Part shown: positions 1-9,410 of the stretch, one piece after another
Layout of the letters: each line of letters starts with the position of its first letter
How positions within the stretch are numbered: position 1 is the stretch's first letter
Assembly: GCA_046348365.1 (NCBI GenBank)
Contig: JAXMEL010000001.1
Coordinates: 1,398,946 to 1,462,945 of the forward strand
Length of the DNA stretch: 64,000 nt
Reading direction: 5' to 3'
Source of the DNA: JAEUPI01 sp046348365
Lineage (GTDB): Bacteria > Pseudomonadota > Gammaproteobacteria > Burkholderiales > Burkholderiaceae_C
Position numbers and translations under genes: made by a program
Notes under the pieces: generated by a model
Told to the model about the DNA's origin: nothing
Databases searched by the model: none
Seen by the model: only the letters and a program-made list of their open reading frames with translations

Positions 1-907
1 CCGGCGTGATGATCGCGATCAGCGCGTCGCGATGGGCCAGCCGCGACTTGTTGTCGACGAAGCGCGGCTCCAGCGCGATGTCGAGACCCGCGACGGCGCA
101 GAACTTGCGGAACTGGCCGTCGTTGCCGATCGCGAGGATCAGGTTGCCGTCGCGCGTCGGGAACGACTGGTACGGCGTGAGGTTCGGATGCGCGTTGCCC
201 CAGCGCTTGGGCACGGTGCCCGAGACGAAGTAGTTGAGGTTGTGGTTCATCAGCCACGACACCTGCGCATCGAGCAGCGCCATGTCGATGTGCTGGCCGA
301 GGCCGCTCGCGTCGCGTTCGCGCAGCGCGCCGAGGATGGCGATCGCCGCGTACATGCCGGTCATCAGGTCGGCGATCGGCACGCCGCACTTCTGCGGGCC
401 GCCGCCGGGCAGATCGTCGCGCTCGCCGGTGATGCTCATCAGCCCGCCCATCGCCTGGATCATGAAGTCGTAGCCGGCGCGCTGGCGGTACGGGCCGTCC
501 TGGCCGAAGCCGGTGACCGAGCAGTAGACGAGGCGCGGGTTCTCCTTCGACAGCGTGGCGTAGTCGAGCCCGTAGCGCTGCATGTCGCCGACCTTGTAGT
601 TCTCGACCACGACGTCGCAGCGCTTGGCCAGCGCGCGTGCGATCGCCTGGCCCTCGGCGCTCGCGATGTCGAGCGTGATCGAGCGCTTGCCGCGGTTGGT
701 CGACGCGAAGTAGGCCGAGTCGGTGGTGTCGCCGCCACCGGCTTTGGGCAGGAACGGCGGCCCCCACGCGCGTGTGTCGTCGCCCGCGCCGGGGCGCTCG
801 ACCTTGACGACCTCGGCGCCCAGGTCGGCGAGCAGCTGCGTCGCCCACGGCCCGGCGAGGACGCGCGACAGGTCGAGCACGCGGATGCCGGCCAGCGGTG
901 CACTCAT
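1..907 (-). CDS. Class III CoA-transferase (CaiB/BaiF), 3' end outside window
   Basis: Transfers CoA between acyl-CoAs and free acids in the cytoplasm. The reading frame opens with ATG at 907-905 and runs off the window start after about 302 codons, so it is partial. Visible family features are the N-terminal segment ending LAGPWATQLLADLGAEVVKVE (about residues 17-37), the SVTGFGQDGPY stretch (about 130-140) and the Asp in PIADLMTG (about residue 180), at the position of the catalytic aspartate of formyl-CoA transferase. It starts 19 bp after the FAD oxidase gene, so the two are probably one operon. Family assignment is firm; the acyl substrate is unknown. Confidence 0.9.
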   Translation of the reverse strand, partial: MSAPLAGIRVLDLSRVLAGPWATQLLADLGAEVVKVERPGAGDDTRAWGPPFLPKAGGGDTTDSAYFASTNRGKRSITLDIASAEGQAIARALAKRCDVVVENYKVGDMQRYGLDYATLSKENPRLVYCSVTGFGQDGPYRQRAGYDFMIQAMGGLMSITGERDDLPGGGPQKCGVPIADLMTGMYAAIAILGALRERDASGLGQHIDMALLDAQVSWLMNHNLNYFVSGTVPKRWGNAHPNLTPYQSFPTRDGNLILAIGNDGQFRKFCAVAGLDIALEPRFVDNKSRLAHRDALIAIITP

Positions 908-926
908 GCGAATCCCCTGGCGCCGG

Positions 927-2543
927 TCATCGATCGAGCAGGATGCCGGGGTTGAGGATCCACTTCGGGTCGAGCGTCTGCTTGCTCGCGCGCAGCACGT
1001 CGCGGTACAGCGGCGGCACCTCCTTGTCGTACCAGGTGCGGTGGTCGGGCCCGAGCGAATGGTGGTGCGTGATCGTGCCGCCGGCGTCGCACATCGCATC
1101 CGACGCCGCGGCCTTGATGGCCCAGAACTGCTCGACGAGGCGCGACTTGTCACCCAAGGCGTGCCAGGTGAAGTACGGTGCCGGCCCGTCGGGATAGACG
1201 TGCGTGAAGCGCACGGTGCAGGTGCCGTCGCGGCCGGTGATGTCGCGGATCGCCTTCAGCGTGCGCGCCTTGACGCTGGCCTGGAAGTCGAGGTAGCGGT
1301 CCCAGGTGATGCAGCTTTCCATCGTGTCGCGCATGACGCCGCGCGCGATCGCGTGCGGCCGCAGGTACGGGCCGCGCAGGAACTTGTCGCGCCAGTTGCC
1401 GGCGGCGCCGCTTTTCTGCGACTGCGCGTCGTCGAGCGCCCGGGCGTCCCACTCGCCGCCGAAGTCGCCGCAGATCTGCAGCGCGCGCGCCATCCACGCA
1501 TCCTGCGGATGGTCGCCCGATTCGAAGGTGAGCACGAGCACGTCCTTCGTGCCGTCGCCGGCCTCGGTGAAGCGCGCCTCCTCGCGTTCGAGCAGCCGCG
1601 CGTTGGCGGGGAACAACCCCGCCTGGCTGATCACGCGCACGGCGTTGACGGCCTTCTCGTAGTCGCCAAAGCGCACCGTCGTCGCCGAGCGATACGTCGG
1701 CTTCTTGTGCAGCCGCACCCAGGCTTCGGTGATGACGCCCAGAGCGCCCTCCGAGCCGAGGAACAACCGATCCGGATTCGGGCCGGCGCCCGACGTGGGC
1801 CAGCGGTGCGAGGCGATCGTGCCGCGCGGCGTGACGACGCGCAGGCTCTCGATGTGGTCGTCGATCTGCGTGTAGTTGGTGGCGTAGTGGCCCGCGGCGC
1901 GCGTGGCGATCCAGCCGCCGAGCGACGAGAACTCCCACGCTTGCAGGAAGAAGCGCATCGTCAGCCCGCTGGGCTTGAGCTGGCGCTCCATGTCGGGGCC
2001 GAGCACGCCGGCCTGGATGCGCGCCGCCTGCGACGTGGTGTCGACCTCGAGCACCTTGTTCAGGTTGCGCAGGTCGATCGTCACCAGGCCCTTGTAGCGA
2101 TCGTCGCGCGTGTGGTTCACGCCGCCGGTGACCGACGAGCCGCCGCCGAACGGCACCGCCGCGAACGCGTGCTCGCCGCACCAGTCGAGCACGTGGGCAA
2201 CCTCGCGCTCGTCGCGCGGCGCCGCCACCACGTCGGGCGGGTTGGTGAAGTCGCGCCGGTGGATCATCTTGGCGATGTCGTGCACCGAGCGGCCCCAGGT
2301 GTGCTGCAGCCGCTCGTAGCGCTCGTCGCTGCAGAACGCGCGCAGCGCAGGAGGAATCGCGACGCGCGACGGCCGCAGCGCGATCTCGCCTTCGGCCGGC
2401 ATCGGTGTGGCCTCGAAGCGATCGACCTTGAACAGCTGCGCCCAGGTGCGCTCGAACCAGGCCATCTCGTCGGCGCCGACGGCGTCGTCTTCGTAGCCCC
2501 AGCCGTAGAAGCTGCGGCGCCTGCCGCGTTGCACGTCGCCCAT
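927..2543 (-). CDS. FAD-linked oxidase, alkyldihydroxyacetonephosphate synthase-like
   Basis: A 538-residue protein of the vanillyl-alcohol-oxidase fold. The FAD-binding signature PFGGGSSVTGG lies near residues 130-140, and a GGTITHHHSLG segment with the family's histidine cluster is near the C-terminus, followed by the typical ending KQTLDPKWILNPGILL. Length and motif order match bacterial AGPS-like flavoproteins. These act either in ether-lipid chemistry or as oxidases or dehydrogenases of small hydroxy compounds. The adjacent CoA-transferase suggests a catabolic role, but that is inference. A perfect palindrome lies about 45 bp upstream of the start codon. Confidence 0.88.
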   Translation of the reverse strand: MGDVQRGRRRSFYGWGYEDDAVGADEMAWFERTWAQLFKVDRFEATPMPAEGEIALRPSRVAIPPALRAFCSDERYERLQHTWGRSVHDIAKMIHRRDFTNPPDVVAAPRDEREVAHVLDWCGEHAFAAVPFGGGSSVTGGVNHTRDDRYKGLVTIDLRNLNKVLEVDTTSQAARIQAGVLGPDMERQLKPSGLTMRFFLQAWEFSSLGGWIATRAAGHYATNYTQIDDHIESLRVVTPRGTIASHRWPTSGAGPNPDRLFLGSEGALGVITEAWVRLHKKPTYRSATTVRFGDYEKAVNAVRVISQAGLFPANARLLEREEARFTEAGDGTKDVLVLTFESGDHPQDAWMARALQICGDFGGEWDARALDDAQSQKSGAAGNWRDKFLRGPYLRPHAIARGVMRDTMESCITWDRYLDFQASVKARTLKAIRDITGRDGTCTVRFTHVYPDGPAPYFTWHALGDKSRLVEQFWAIKAAASDAMCDAGGTITHHHSLGPDHRTWYDKEVPPLYRDVLRASKQTLDPKWILNPGILLDR

Positions 2544-2588
2544 CCGCTGCCCGCCTCCTCGCGGGTGATGTCGATGCGCGTCGGCAGG

Positions 2589-2604
2589 ATGACTACCTAG
2601 TCAT
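2589..2604. promoter_or_regulatory. Perfect palindrome, likely operator of the FAD oxidase/CoA-transferase operon
   Basis: ATGACTA-CC-TAGTCAT is a perfect inverted repeat with 7-bp arms and a 2-bp centre, placed 46-61 bp upstream of the FAD oxidase start codon. Position and symmetry suit a dimeric repressor of the TetR or GntR type. No regulator gene sits next to it in the window. Confidence 0.5.
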
Positions 2605-2799
2605 CCGGCGCGCCCGAGAGGGGACCGACACGCAGGCCGACATCATGAATTCGTAGTCACCGCGTGTCAACCCGGGGCTGACCATGGACCGGCGCGTCTC
2701 GGGCGGGTGGATCGGCGCGAACCCGGCCGGATCGCGACCTTCGAGGCTTCATGGAACTGAATGCGTGCCGCGGGACGACACGCGCAGCGTCGCCGCCAC

Positions 2800-2815
2800 T
2801 GGCACCACGCCTGCC
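2800..2815 (+). promoter_or_regulatory. Sigma-54-like -24/-12 motif upstream of haoA (weak)
   Basis: TGGCAC followed five bases later by CTGC matches the -24/-12 consensus (TGGCAC-N5-TTGC) at all but one position, with correct GG to GC spacing. It lies about 150 bp upstream of haoA on the same strand. A chance match is possible in such GC-rich DNA, and no enhancer-binding protein is encoded nearby. Confidence 0.25.
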
Positions 2816-2961
2816 GCCGCGGGGAACGCGCGGTGGCGCCATTGGCACCATCGGATGTTCCGTTGGCGGCACTTTCTCGGCCGCGGCGTCGGCCGGAAGA
2901 TGAACGCCCACGAGCTGCGTCCGTGCCGGTTCGCTCTCGCGCGACAACAGGAGGAGACCCC

Positions 2962-4680
2962 ATGATCGTCAAGCCGTGGTGCAAGCGCGTGTTCGGACTC
3001 CAGTTGGCCCTGCTGGTGTGCAGCCTGCTGTTCGCCGTGGGCGCGCGTGCGCAGATTCCCGACGAAACCTACGGTGCGCTGAAGCTCGACAAGTCGGCCA
3101 CGCCCAAGCAGCTGTACGACGCGCTGGTCAAACGCTACAAGGACCCGGCCGAGGGGGCCGGGCGCGGCACGCACGCGAAGTACTGGGAGCCGATCCCGTT
3201 CAGCAAGTACCTCGACCCGGCGTCGTCGTACAAGCCGCCGTCGTCGGTCAAGGAGGTCGCCTCGCGCGAGCAGTGCGTGAAGTGCCACGCCGACGAGACG
3301 CCGGTGTGGGTCAGCGCCTGGAAGAAGAGCGCGCACGCCAACCTCGATCGGATTCGCAAGCTGACGCCGAAGGACGCCACCTTCTACAAGAAGGCCAAGC
3401 TGGAGGAGGTCGAGAAGAACCTGCGTTCGCACGGGCGACTGGGGCCCGGCGAGCGGCTCGCGGAAGTGGGCTGCATCGACTGCCACGTCGACGTGAACGC
3501 GAAGAAGAACGCCGACCATCGCGCCGACCTGCGCATGCCCACGGCCGACGTTTGCGCCACCTGCCACCTGCAGGAGTTCGCCGAGCGCGAGAGCGAGCGC
3601 GACACCATCACCTGGCCGAAGGACCAATGGCCCAAGGGTCGCCCGTCGCACGCCCTCGACTACAAGGCCAACGTCGAGACGACGATCTGGGCCGGCATGC
3701 CCGAGCGCGAGATCGCCGAGGGCTGCACGACCTGCCACCAGAACCAGAACAAGTGCGACACCTGCCACACGCGGCACACCTTCGAGGCGGTCGAGGCCCG
3801 CAAGCCGCAGGCCTGTGCCACCTGCCACAACGGTGTCGACCACAACAACTGGGAGGCCTACAGCCTGTCCAAGCACGGCAAGGTGGTCGAGATCATGGGC
3901 AGCCAGTGGAACTGGAACGTGCCGCTGAAGGACGCGTTCACCAAGGGTGGCCAGACCGCGCCGACCTGCCAGACCTGCCACATGGAGTACCAGGGCAAGT
4001 TCAGCCACAACATGGTGCGCAAGGTGCGCTGGGCGAATTACCCGGCCGTGTCCGGCATCGCCGAGAACATCAAGAGCGCCTGGTCCGACAAGCGCCTCGA
4101 GGCCTGGGTCAAGACCTGCACCCAGTGCCACGGCGAGAGCCTGGCGCGCTCGTATCTCGAGCTGATGGACAAGGGCACGCTGCAGGGCCTGGCCAAGTAC
4201 CAGGAGGCGCACAAGGTGGTGCAGAAGCTGTACGCCGACAAGCTGCTGCCCGGCCAGACGACCAACCGTCCGGGGCCGCCGCCGCCCGACAAGGACGACG
4301 TGGCGCAGTTCTTCCAGCTCTTCTGGACCAAGGCCAACAACCCGTCGTCGATCGAATTCGAGGTCATCGAGATGGGCGAGAACGATCTGGCCAAGCTGCA
4401 CGTCGGCATGGCGCACGTCAATCCCGGCGGCTGGACCTACACCGAGGGTTGGGAGCCGCTGAACCGCGCCTACTCGAAGATCATGAGCGAGGACGTCAAG
4501 CTGCGTGACATGGCAGCGCTGCAAACGCGGATCGCCAAGCTCGAGACCGGCACGCGCACCACCTGGCTCGACAGCGACAGCACCGTGGCGCGTGCATCGC
4601 TCGGCGGGCTTGGCGGGGTGCTGCTGCTCGGCGGCATCGCGCTGGCGCTGCGGCGTCGTCGCGAAGCGTCGGGGCGCTGA
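2962..4680 (+). CDS. haoA: Hydroxylamine oxidoreductase HaoA, octaheme cytochrome c
   Basis: Periplasmic enzyme oxidising hydroxylamine by releasing electrons to c-type cytochromes. The 572-residue product starts at ATG 2962, preceded by a GGAG site, and has an N-terminal signal segment (about residues 10-30). Eight CXXCH haem sites are visible at residues 105, 171, 198, 255, 265, 285, 336 and 386. The C-terminal WTYTEGW segment (Tyr493) corresponds, from recalled alignment, to the tyrosine that crosslinks to haem P460 in Nitrosomonas HAO. As in ammonia oxidisers the protein ends with a short hydrophobic segment (about 547-563) and an Arg-rich tail. Conservation with Nitrosomonas HAO around residues 330-420 and 470-500 appears strong, so this looks like a true oxidative HAO rather than a reductive octaheme paralogue. 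It leads the haoAB-cycAB cluster. Confidence 0.96.
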   Translation: MIVKPWCKRVFGLQLALLVCSLLFAVGARAQIPDETYGALKLDKSATPKQLYDALVKRYKDPAEGAGRGTHAKYWEPIPFSKYLDPASSYKPPSSVKEVASREQCVKCHADETPVWVSAWKKSAHANLDRIRKLTPKDATFYKKAKLEEVEKNLRSHGRLGPGERLAEVGCIDCHVDVNAKKNADHRADLRMPTADVCATCHLQEFAERESERDTITWPKDQWPKGRPSHALDYKANVETTIWAGMPEREIAEGCTTCHQNQNKCDTCHTRHTFEAVEARKPQACATCHNGVDHNNWEAYSLSKHGKVVEIMGSQWNWNVPLKDAFTKGGQTAPTCQTCHMEYQGKFSHNMVRKVRWANYPAVSGIAENIKSAWSDKRLEAWVKTCTQCHGESLARSYLELMDKGTLQGLAKYQEAHKVVQKLYADKLLPGQTTNRPGPPPPDKDDVAQFFQLFWTKANNPSSIEFEVIEMGENDLAKLHVGMAHVNPGGWTYTEGWEPLNRAYSKIMSEDVKLRDMAALQTRIAKLETGTRTTWLDSDSTVARASLGGLGGVLLLGGIALALRRRREASGR

Positions 4681-4689
4681 GCATCCGCG

Positions 4690-5694
4690 ATGGAGGCGGT
4701 GCTCGCATCGAAACCCGCCCGCGGGGTCGCGCCGTCGCTGGGTCTTGCCCTGGTGGCGGCGGGGCTCGCGCTGCTCGCCTGGCTGGCCTATTCGTGGCCA
4801 CAGCCGGGCCGTGCGCCCTACCGCTATCAGTTGGTGGAAGAAGGCGGCGTGGAGCGCTTCGCGGCGCTCGGCCTCGAGGCTTGGCCCGAGCTGAAGATCG
4901 GCAAGTACGAGGTCCGTGTCGACGGCGTCGACCAGCCGATCGCGGTGGCGCATGTCGCGCGCAGCGGCGCAGCGGGCCCGGTGATGCTCGACTGGGACAA
5001 CCGCAGCGGCGAGCCGCTCGTCTTCGCCGACACCAAGCCGGGCGAACTCGCGACGCTGGCGCAGGCCATCGCCAAGCACGCACCCAAGGATGCGCTCGTG
5101 CTGGGCTGGTGGGACACCGCGCGCCAGCTGCGCCTGCTCGCCGGGCGCGAGACGCTGGTCGACGCGCACGTGGGCGAACCCTTCATCGCGCCGCAGATGT
5201 GGCAGGCGCGCGCCGCGGCAATCGCGCAACACGAGGCCGAGTTCTGGGGCAGGCCGCCGAGCGCGGCCGAGGCGCAGCGCTTCCGCCGTTTCGCCGAGGC
5301 GCTGGCCAGCGAACCCGACAGGGGCGCGGCCATGCTGCGTGAACTGGCCGGCGGCCAACCGGCCTATGTCGCGGTGCATGTCTCGGATCTGTACAAGCTC
5401 GGGCTGCTGCTGCCCGATCGGCTCGGCGTGGCGTTCAAGGACTTCCCGGTCAAGGCCGACGTGCATGGGCCGATCGCGTTCGTCAAACGCTGGATGACGC
5501 AGAACAAGTACACCGCCTACACGCTGCATGAGCTGTCGGACCGGCGGGCGCGCGTGTACTTCGTCGCCAACGAGCGAAGCGCTAACACGCTGCTCGCGCA
5601 GATGCTGCCGTTGACCACGTCGAAGCCGGCGGATCTGTCGGCCCTGCAGCTCGTCTATCGGCACGGCGGCTACTGGGTGTACCGGTTGCGCTAG
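4690..5694 (+). CDS. haoB: HaoB, hydroxylamine oxidation accessory membrane protein
   Basis: A 334-residue protein starting 9 bp after haoA. One hydrophobic helix (about residues 16-35) is followed by a large soluble, presumably periplasmic, domain without haem motifs. Known haoB genes always sit directly after haoA in nitrifiers and methanotrophs; their product's role is unresolved. Identity rests on this position, on size and membrane topology, and on recognisable stretches such as PVMLDWDNRSGEPLVF (about 103-118) and the LYKLGLLLPDRLG region near residue 235. No frameshift is seen. It is almost certainly cotranscribed with haoA and cycAB. Confidence 0.88.
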   Translation: MEAVLASKPARGVAPSLGLALVAAGLALLAWLAYSWPQPGRAPYRYQLVEEGGVERFAALGLEAWPELKIGKYEVRVDGVDQPIAVAHVARSGAAGPVMLDWDNRSGEPLVFADTKPGELATLAQAIAKHAPKDALVLGWWDTARQLRLLAGRETLVDAHVGEPFIAPQMWQARAAAIAQHEAEFWGRPPSAAEAQRFRRFAEALASEPDRGAAMLRELAGGQPAYVAVHVSDLYKLGLLLPDRLGVAFKDFPVKADVHGPIAFVKRWMTQNKYTAYTLHELSDRRARVYFVANERSANTLLAQMLPLTTSKPADLSALQLVYRHGGYWVYRLR

Positions 5695-5711
5695 CAGCCG
5701 AGGAGCGAGTC

Positions 5712-6416
5712 ATGAGGTTTCGCCATGCCGCGGCGCTCGCAGCCGGCCTGATGCTGTGGGCCGTCGCGACGCAAGCCGCACCCAGCTACGAGGGCCGCAA
5801 GAAGTGCGGCTCGTGCCATCGAAGCCAGCTCGAATCGTGGCAGAAGACGGCCCACGCCAACGCCCTCGATTCGCTGGCGCCGAAGGCCAAGGCCGAGGCC
5901 AAGAAGAAGGCCAAGCTCGACGTGAACAAGGACTACCGCCGGGATCCCGATTGCGTCGGCTGCCACACCACCGGTTTCGGCCACGATGGCGGGCTCGATC
6001 CCAATGATCCGAGCAAGTACCTGATCGGTGTCGGCTGCGAGATGTGCCATGGCCCCGGCTCGGAATACCGCCTCGTTCACCGCAAGGCCGGCCAGGCCTT
6101 CGAGAAGAAGAAGCAGCCGGCGCCGCGCCAGCAGCTGGTCGACGCCGGGCAGGAATTCCAGTTCGAGGAGCGCTGCGCCTCATGCCACCAGAACTACGAG
6201 GGCTCGCCATGGAAGGGCGCCAAGAAGCCGTACACGCCGTTCACACCCAAGGTCGACAAGAAGTACGCCTTCGATTTCGCCAAGGCGGTGCGCAACGACA
6301 AGGCCATGCATGAGCACTACAAGCTCGAGGAGGTGTTCAGCGGGCCGCCGGTGCCGTCGTTCCGCGACGAGTTCCAGGCCAAGGCCAAGCCGGGCGTGAA
6401 GGGGAAGGAGGAGTGA
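5712..6416 (+). CDS. cycA: Tetraheme cytochrome c554 (CycA)
   Basis: Periplasmic electron acceptor of hydroxylamine oxidoreductase. The product is 234 residues, close to the about 235 of the Nitrosomonas precursor. It has a signal peptide (cut near residue 22) and four CXXCH sites at residues 32, 81, 109 and 155. The segment YEGRKKCGSCH at the mature N-terminus and CEMCHGPGSEY around residue 109 are typical of c554. The ATG at 5712 has a GAGGAG site a few bases upstream. Its 3' end overlaps the cycB start by four bases, so the two are translationally coupled. Confidence 0.94.
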   Translation: MRFRHAAALAAGLMLWAVATQAAPSYEGRKKCGSCHRSQLESWQKTAHANALDSLAPKAKAEAKKKAKLDVNKDYRRDPDCVGCHTTGFGHDGGLDPNDPSKYLIGVGCEMCHGPGSEYRLVHRKAGQAFEKKKQPAPRQQLVDAGQEFQFEERCASCHQNYEGSPWKGAKKPYTPFTPKVDKKYAFDFAKAVRNDKAMHEHYKLEEVFSGPPVPSFRDEFQAKAKPGVKGKEE

Positions 6417-7000
6417 ACCCAGGCGCGCTGCGCCAGTACCTGAAGCGCCAGCGCGGCGGGTTGTTGCTCGGCGCAGCTGCAGCGCTGGCGTTGACCATCG
6501 GCCTGATCGGCGGCGAGGCCGCCGTGTCGACCACGCAGTTCTGCGTCAGCTGCCACTCGATGGGCTACCCGGCCCAGGAGCTGAAGAAGTCCACCCACTA
6601 CGGCGCGCTGGGCGCCAACCCCGGCTGCAAGGACTGCCATGTCCCGCAGGGCTTCGCGAACCTGCACCTGGCCATTGCCACCCACGTGCTCGACGGCGCC
6701 CGGGAGCTGGTGCTCGAGTTCAGGAACGATTACTCCGACATCGCCAAGTTCGACGCCCGGCGCGCCGAGATGGCGCACGATGCACGCATGAACCTGAAGC
6801 GCTGGGACAGCGTGACCTGCCGCGCGTGCCACAAGGACCCGCAGCCGCCCGGCGCCGACGCGCGCGCCGCGCACGACAGGATGCGCACGCACAAGGCGAC
6901 CTGCATCGACTGCCACCAGAACCTGGTGCACAAGGAGGTGCCCGAGTCCGACCTCGACGCCAGCCTCGCGCAGGGGCGCCGGGTCGCCAAGGGCAACTGA
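6413..7000 (+). CDS. cycB: Tetraheme cytochrome cM552 (CycB), NapC/NirT-type quinone reductase
   Basis: Membrane-anchored cytochrome that passes electrons from c554 to the quinone pool. The 195-residue product starts with GTG at 6413 inside the cycA stop (GTGA overlap), with GGAGGAG just before. One N-terminal helix (about residues 16-33) is followed by four CXXCH sites at 44, 72, 136 and 164. The order matches NapC/NirT proteins: FCVSCHSM, then GCKDCHVP, then two distal sites. With haoA, haoB and cycA this completes the route from hydroxylamine to quinone known from ammonia oxidisers. Confidence 0.94.
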   Translation: MNPGALRQYLKRQRGGLLLGAAAALALTIGLIGGEAAVSTTQFCVSCHSMGYPAQELKKSTHYGALGANPGCKDCHVPQGFANLHLAIATHVLDGARELVLEFRNDYSDIAKFDARRAEMAHDARMNLKRWDSVTCRACHKDPQPPGADARAAHDRMRTHKATCIDCHQNLVHKEVPESDLDASLAQGRRVAKGN

Positions 7001-7124
7001 GTGGTACCAGCGGCAAATCCGGATGTGGCTCTATGGACCCACACGACTTCGGGCCTAACATGGGACCAACCCGCTCGAAGCATCTCATCGCATCATCGGC
7101 GCCCGTGCCGGAGGAGGAGGGTCC

Positions 7125-8678
7125 ATGGACATCCCGATCTCGCTCGACGCCGGGAGCCGGCAGTCGCTGCAGGCCCAGCTTTACGAGCAGGTGCGCAAGC
7201 TGATTCTCGGCGGCCGCCTGAAACCCGGCACTCCGCTGCCGGCCAGCCGTGCGCTGGCGGGGCAGCTCGGCGTGTCGCGCAACACCGTGATGCTGAGCTA
7301 CGACCGGCTCGCGGCCGAAGGCTATGTGCAGATGCGCGAGGCCATCGGCACCTACGTCAGCTTCGATCTGCCCGAGGACTGCCTCACCGCCAAGCGCCTG
7401 GCCTCGGCGCACGACAACCGCGCCCAGGACCTCGCCGTGCGCCGCCCGATCGCCTTCGACGGGCGCGCCCAGGCGGTGGTGAACGACAGGCCTCTGGCCT
7501 ACGACTTCTGGCTCGGCCGGCCCGACCCGCATTCGTTTCCGCTCAAGGCGTGGCGCCGGCTGATGAACCGCGCGCTGCTCGCCGCCGGCACGCGGCTGAC
7601 CGAATACCGCGATCCGGCCGGCCTGATCGACCTGCGCAGGGCGATCGCCGATCACATCGGCCCGGCGCGCGGCATCAACATCGAGCCCGACCAGGTCATC
7701 ATCGTCGCCGGCTGTCAGGAAGGCCTGAACCTGACGGCACGGCTGCTGCTGCGCGAAGGCGTGAGCGTGGCGATCGAGAACCCCGCCTATCAGGGCGCCG
7801 CCTATCTCTACGAGAGCTACCGCGCGCGGCTGGTCCCGGTGTCGGTGGACGACAGCGGGCTGCGCGTCGACGATCTGCCGGCGCAGGGCGCGGCGCTGCT
7901 GTATGTCACGCCCTCGCATCAATACCCGATGGGCTTCACGCTGCCGCTCGAGCGGCGCCTGCGCCTGCTCGACTGGGCCTGGCGCACCGGCACCTACATC
8001 GTCGAGGACGACTACGACAGCGACTTCCGCTACCGCGGCGCGCCGATCCCCGCGCTGATGGGTCTCGACAGCCACGGTTGCGTGATCTACATGGGGACCT
8101 TCTCCAAGTCCATCGGCGCCGGCCTGCGCCTGGGCTATGTGGTGGTGCCCAAGCACCTCGCGGGGCCGGCGCGCGGTGCCAAGGCGCTGCTCGACAACGG
8201 CCATCCGTGGCTCGAGCAGGCGGTGCTGGCGCAGTTCCTCTCCGGTGGCGGCTACGACAACCACCTGCGCCGCATCCGGCAGAACTACGCCGAGCGTCGC
8301 GACTGCCTCGTCGACCGCCTGAAGCGGCATTTCGGCGAGGTCAACGTCTCCGGCGCGGAATGCGGCATGCACATCGCGTGGCACCTGGCCGATGACCTGC
8401 CGCGCGCGGCCGAGCTGCAGGCCTTGGCGGCCGAGCATGACGTGGGCATCTACACCTTGCAATCCGGTGCCGCCTACGACTTCGGCGGCTGCGCCTATTC
8501 GGAGCGGGCGATCGTGCTGGGGTTCTCGTCGTTGAACGAGCGCGAGATCCGCTGCGGCGTCGAGCGCATCGCCGCAGCGGTCGATGCGACGCGCGGCTCG
8601 CCGCAGGCCATGGCGAGCTCAGGCCGCTCCGCCGCGACGACTCGCACGATGCCGGCCGGACTGCGCGCCCTCGGGTGA
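7125..8678 (+). CDS. MocR/PdxR-type GntR regulator with aminotransferase domain
   Basis: A 517-residue regulator. The N-terminal GntR winged helix spans about residues 10-80 (LYEQVRKLILGGRLKPGTPLPASRALA). It is followed by a fold-type I aminotransferase-like domain in which Lys328 of GTFSKSIGAG is the expected PLP-binding lysine; IVEDDYDSDFRYRG lies at about 292-304. The start ATG has an AGGAGGAGG site. It is 124 bp downstream of cycB on the same strand, so it may be separately transcribed. MocR proteins usually control vitamin B6, GABA or taurine genes; no such target is next to it, and any link to the hao cluster is untested. Confidence 0.9.
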   Translation: MDIPISLDAGSRQSLQAQLYEQVRKLILGGRLKPGTPLPASRALAGQLGVSRNTVMLSYDRLAAEGYVQMREAIGTYVSFDLPEDCLTAKRLASAHDNRAQDLAVRRPIAFDGRAQAVVNDRPLAYDFWLGRPDPHSFPLKAWRRLMNRALLAAGTRLTEYRDPAGLIDLRRAIADHIGPARGINIEPDQVIIVAGCQEGLNLTARLLLREGVSVAIENPAYQGAAYLYESYRARLVPVSVDDSGLRVDDLPAQGAALLYVTPSHQYPMGFTLPLERRLRLLDWAWRTGTYIVEDDYDSDFRYRGAPIPALMGLDSHGCVIYMGTFSKSIGAGLRLGYVVVPKHLAGPARGAKALLDNGHPWLEQAVLAQFLSGGGYDNHLRRIRQNYAERRDCLVDRLKRHFGEVNVSGAECGMHIAWHLADDLPRAAELQALAAEHDVGIYTLQSGAAYDFGGCAYSERAIVLGFSSLNEREIRCGVERIAAAVDATRGSPQAMASSGRSAATTRTMPAGLRALG

Positions 8679-8705
8679 GGATTCGCCGCGACTGCGTTGC
8701 TCGGC

Positions 8706-9409
<704 letters not shown>

Positions 9410-9410
<1 letters not shown>

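Larger units (their letters stand above)
2544..2961. other. Divergent intergenic region upstream of the hao operon
   Basis: There are 418 bp between the minus-strand FAD oxidase gene and haoA. It holds a perfect palindrome at 2589-2604 close to the oxidase start, a sigma-54-like motif at 2800-2815, and several TGGCACCA-type repeats between 2797 and 2855. Apparent reading frames crossing the region look non-coding: they run into haoA without a family match. A GGAG ribosome-binding site lies just before the haoA ATG. Confidence 0.5.

Noticed and set aside
2749..5664. Very long minus-strand open frame opposite haoA and haoB
   Set aside because: Arg/His/Leu-rich antisense shadow of high-GC codon use; the plus strand carries clear haem motifs and family matches.
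7125..8678. Aminotransferase enzyme gene
   Set aside because: The N-terminal GntR winged helix and domain order show a MocR-type regulator.
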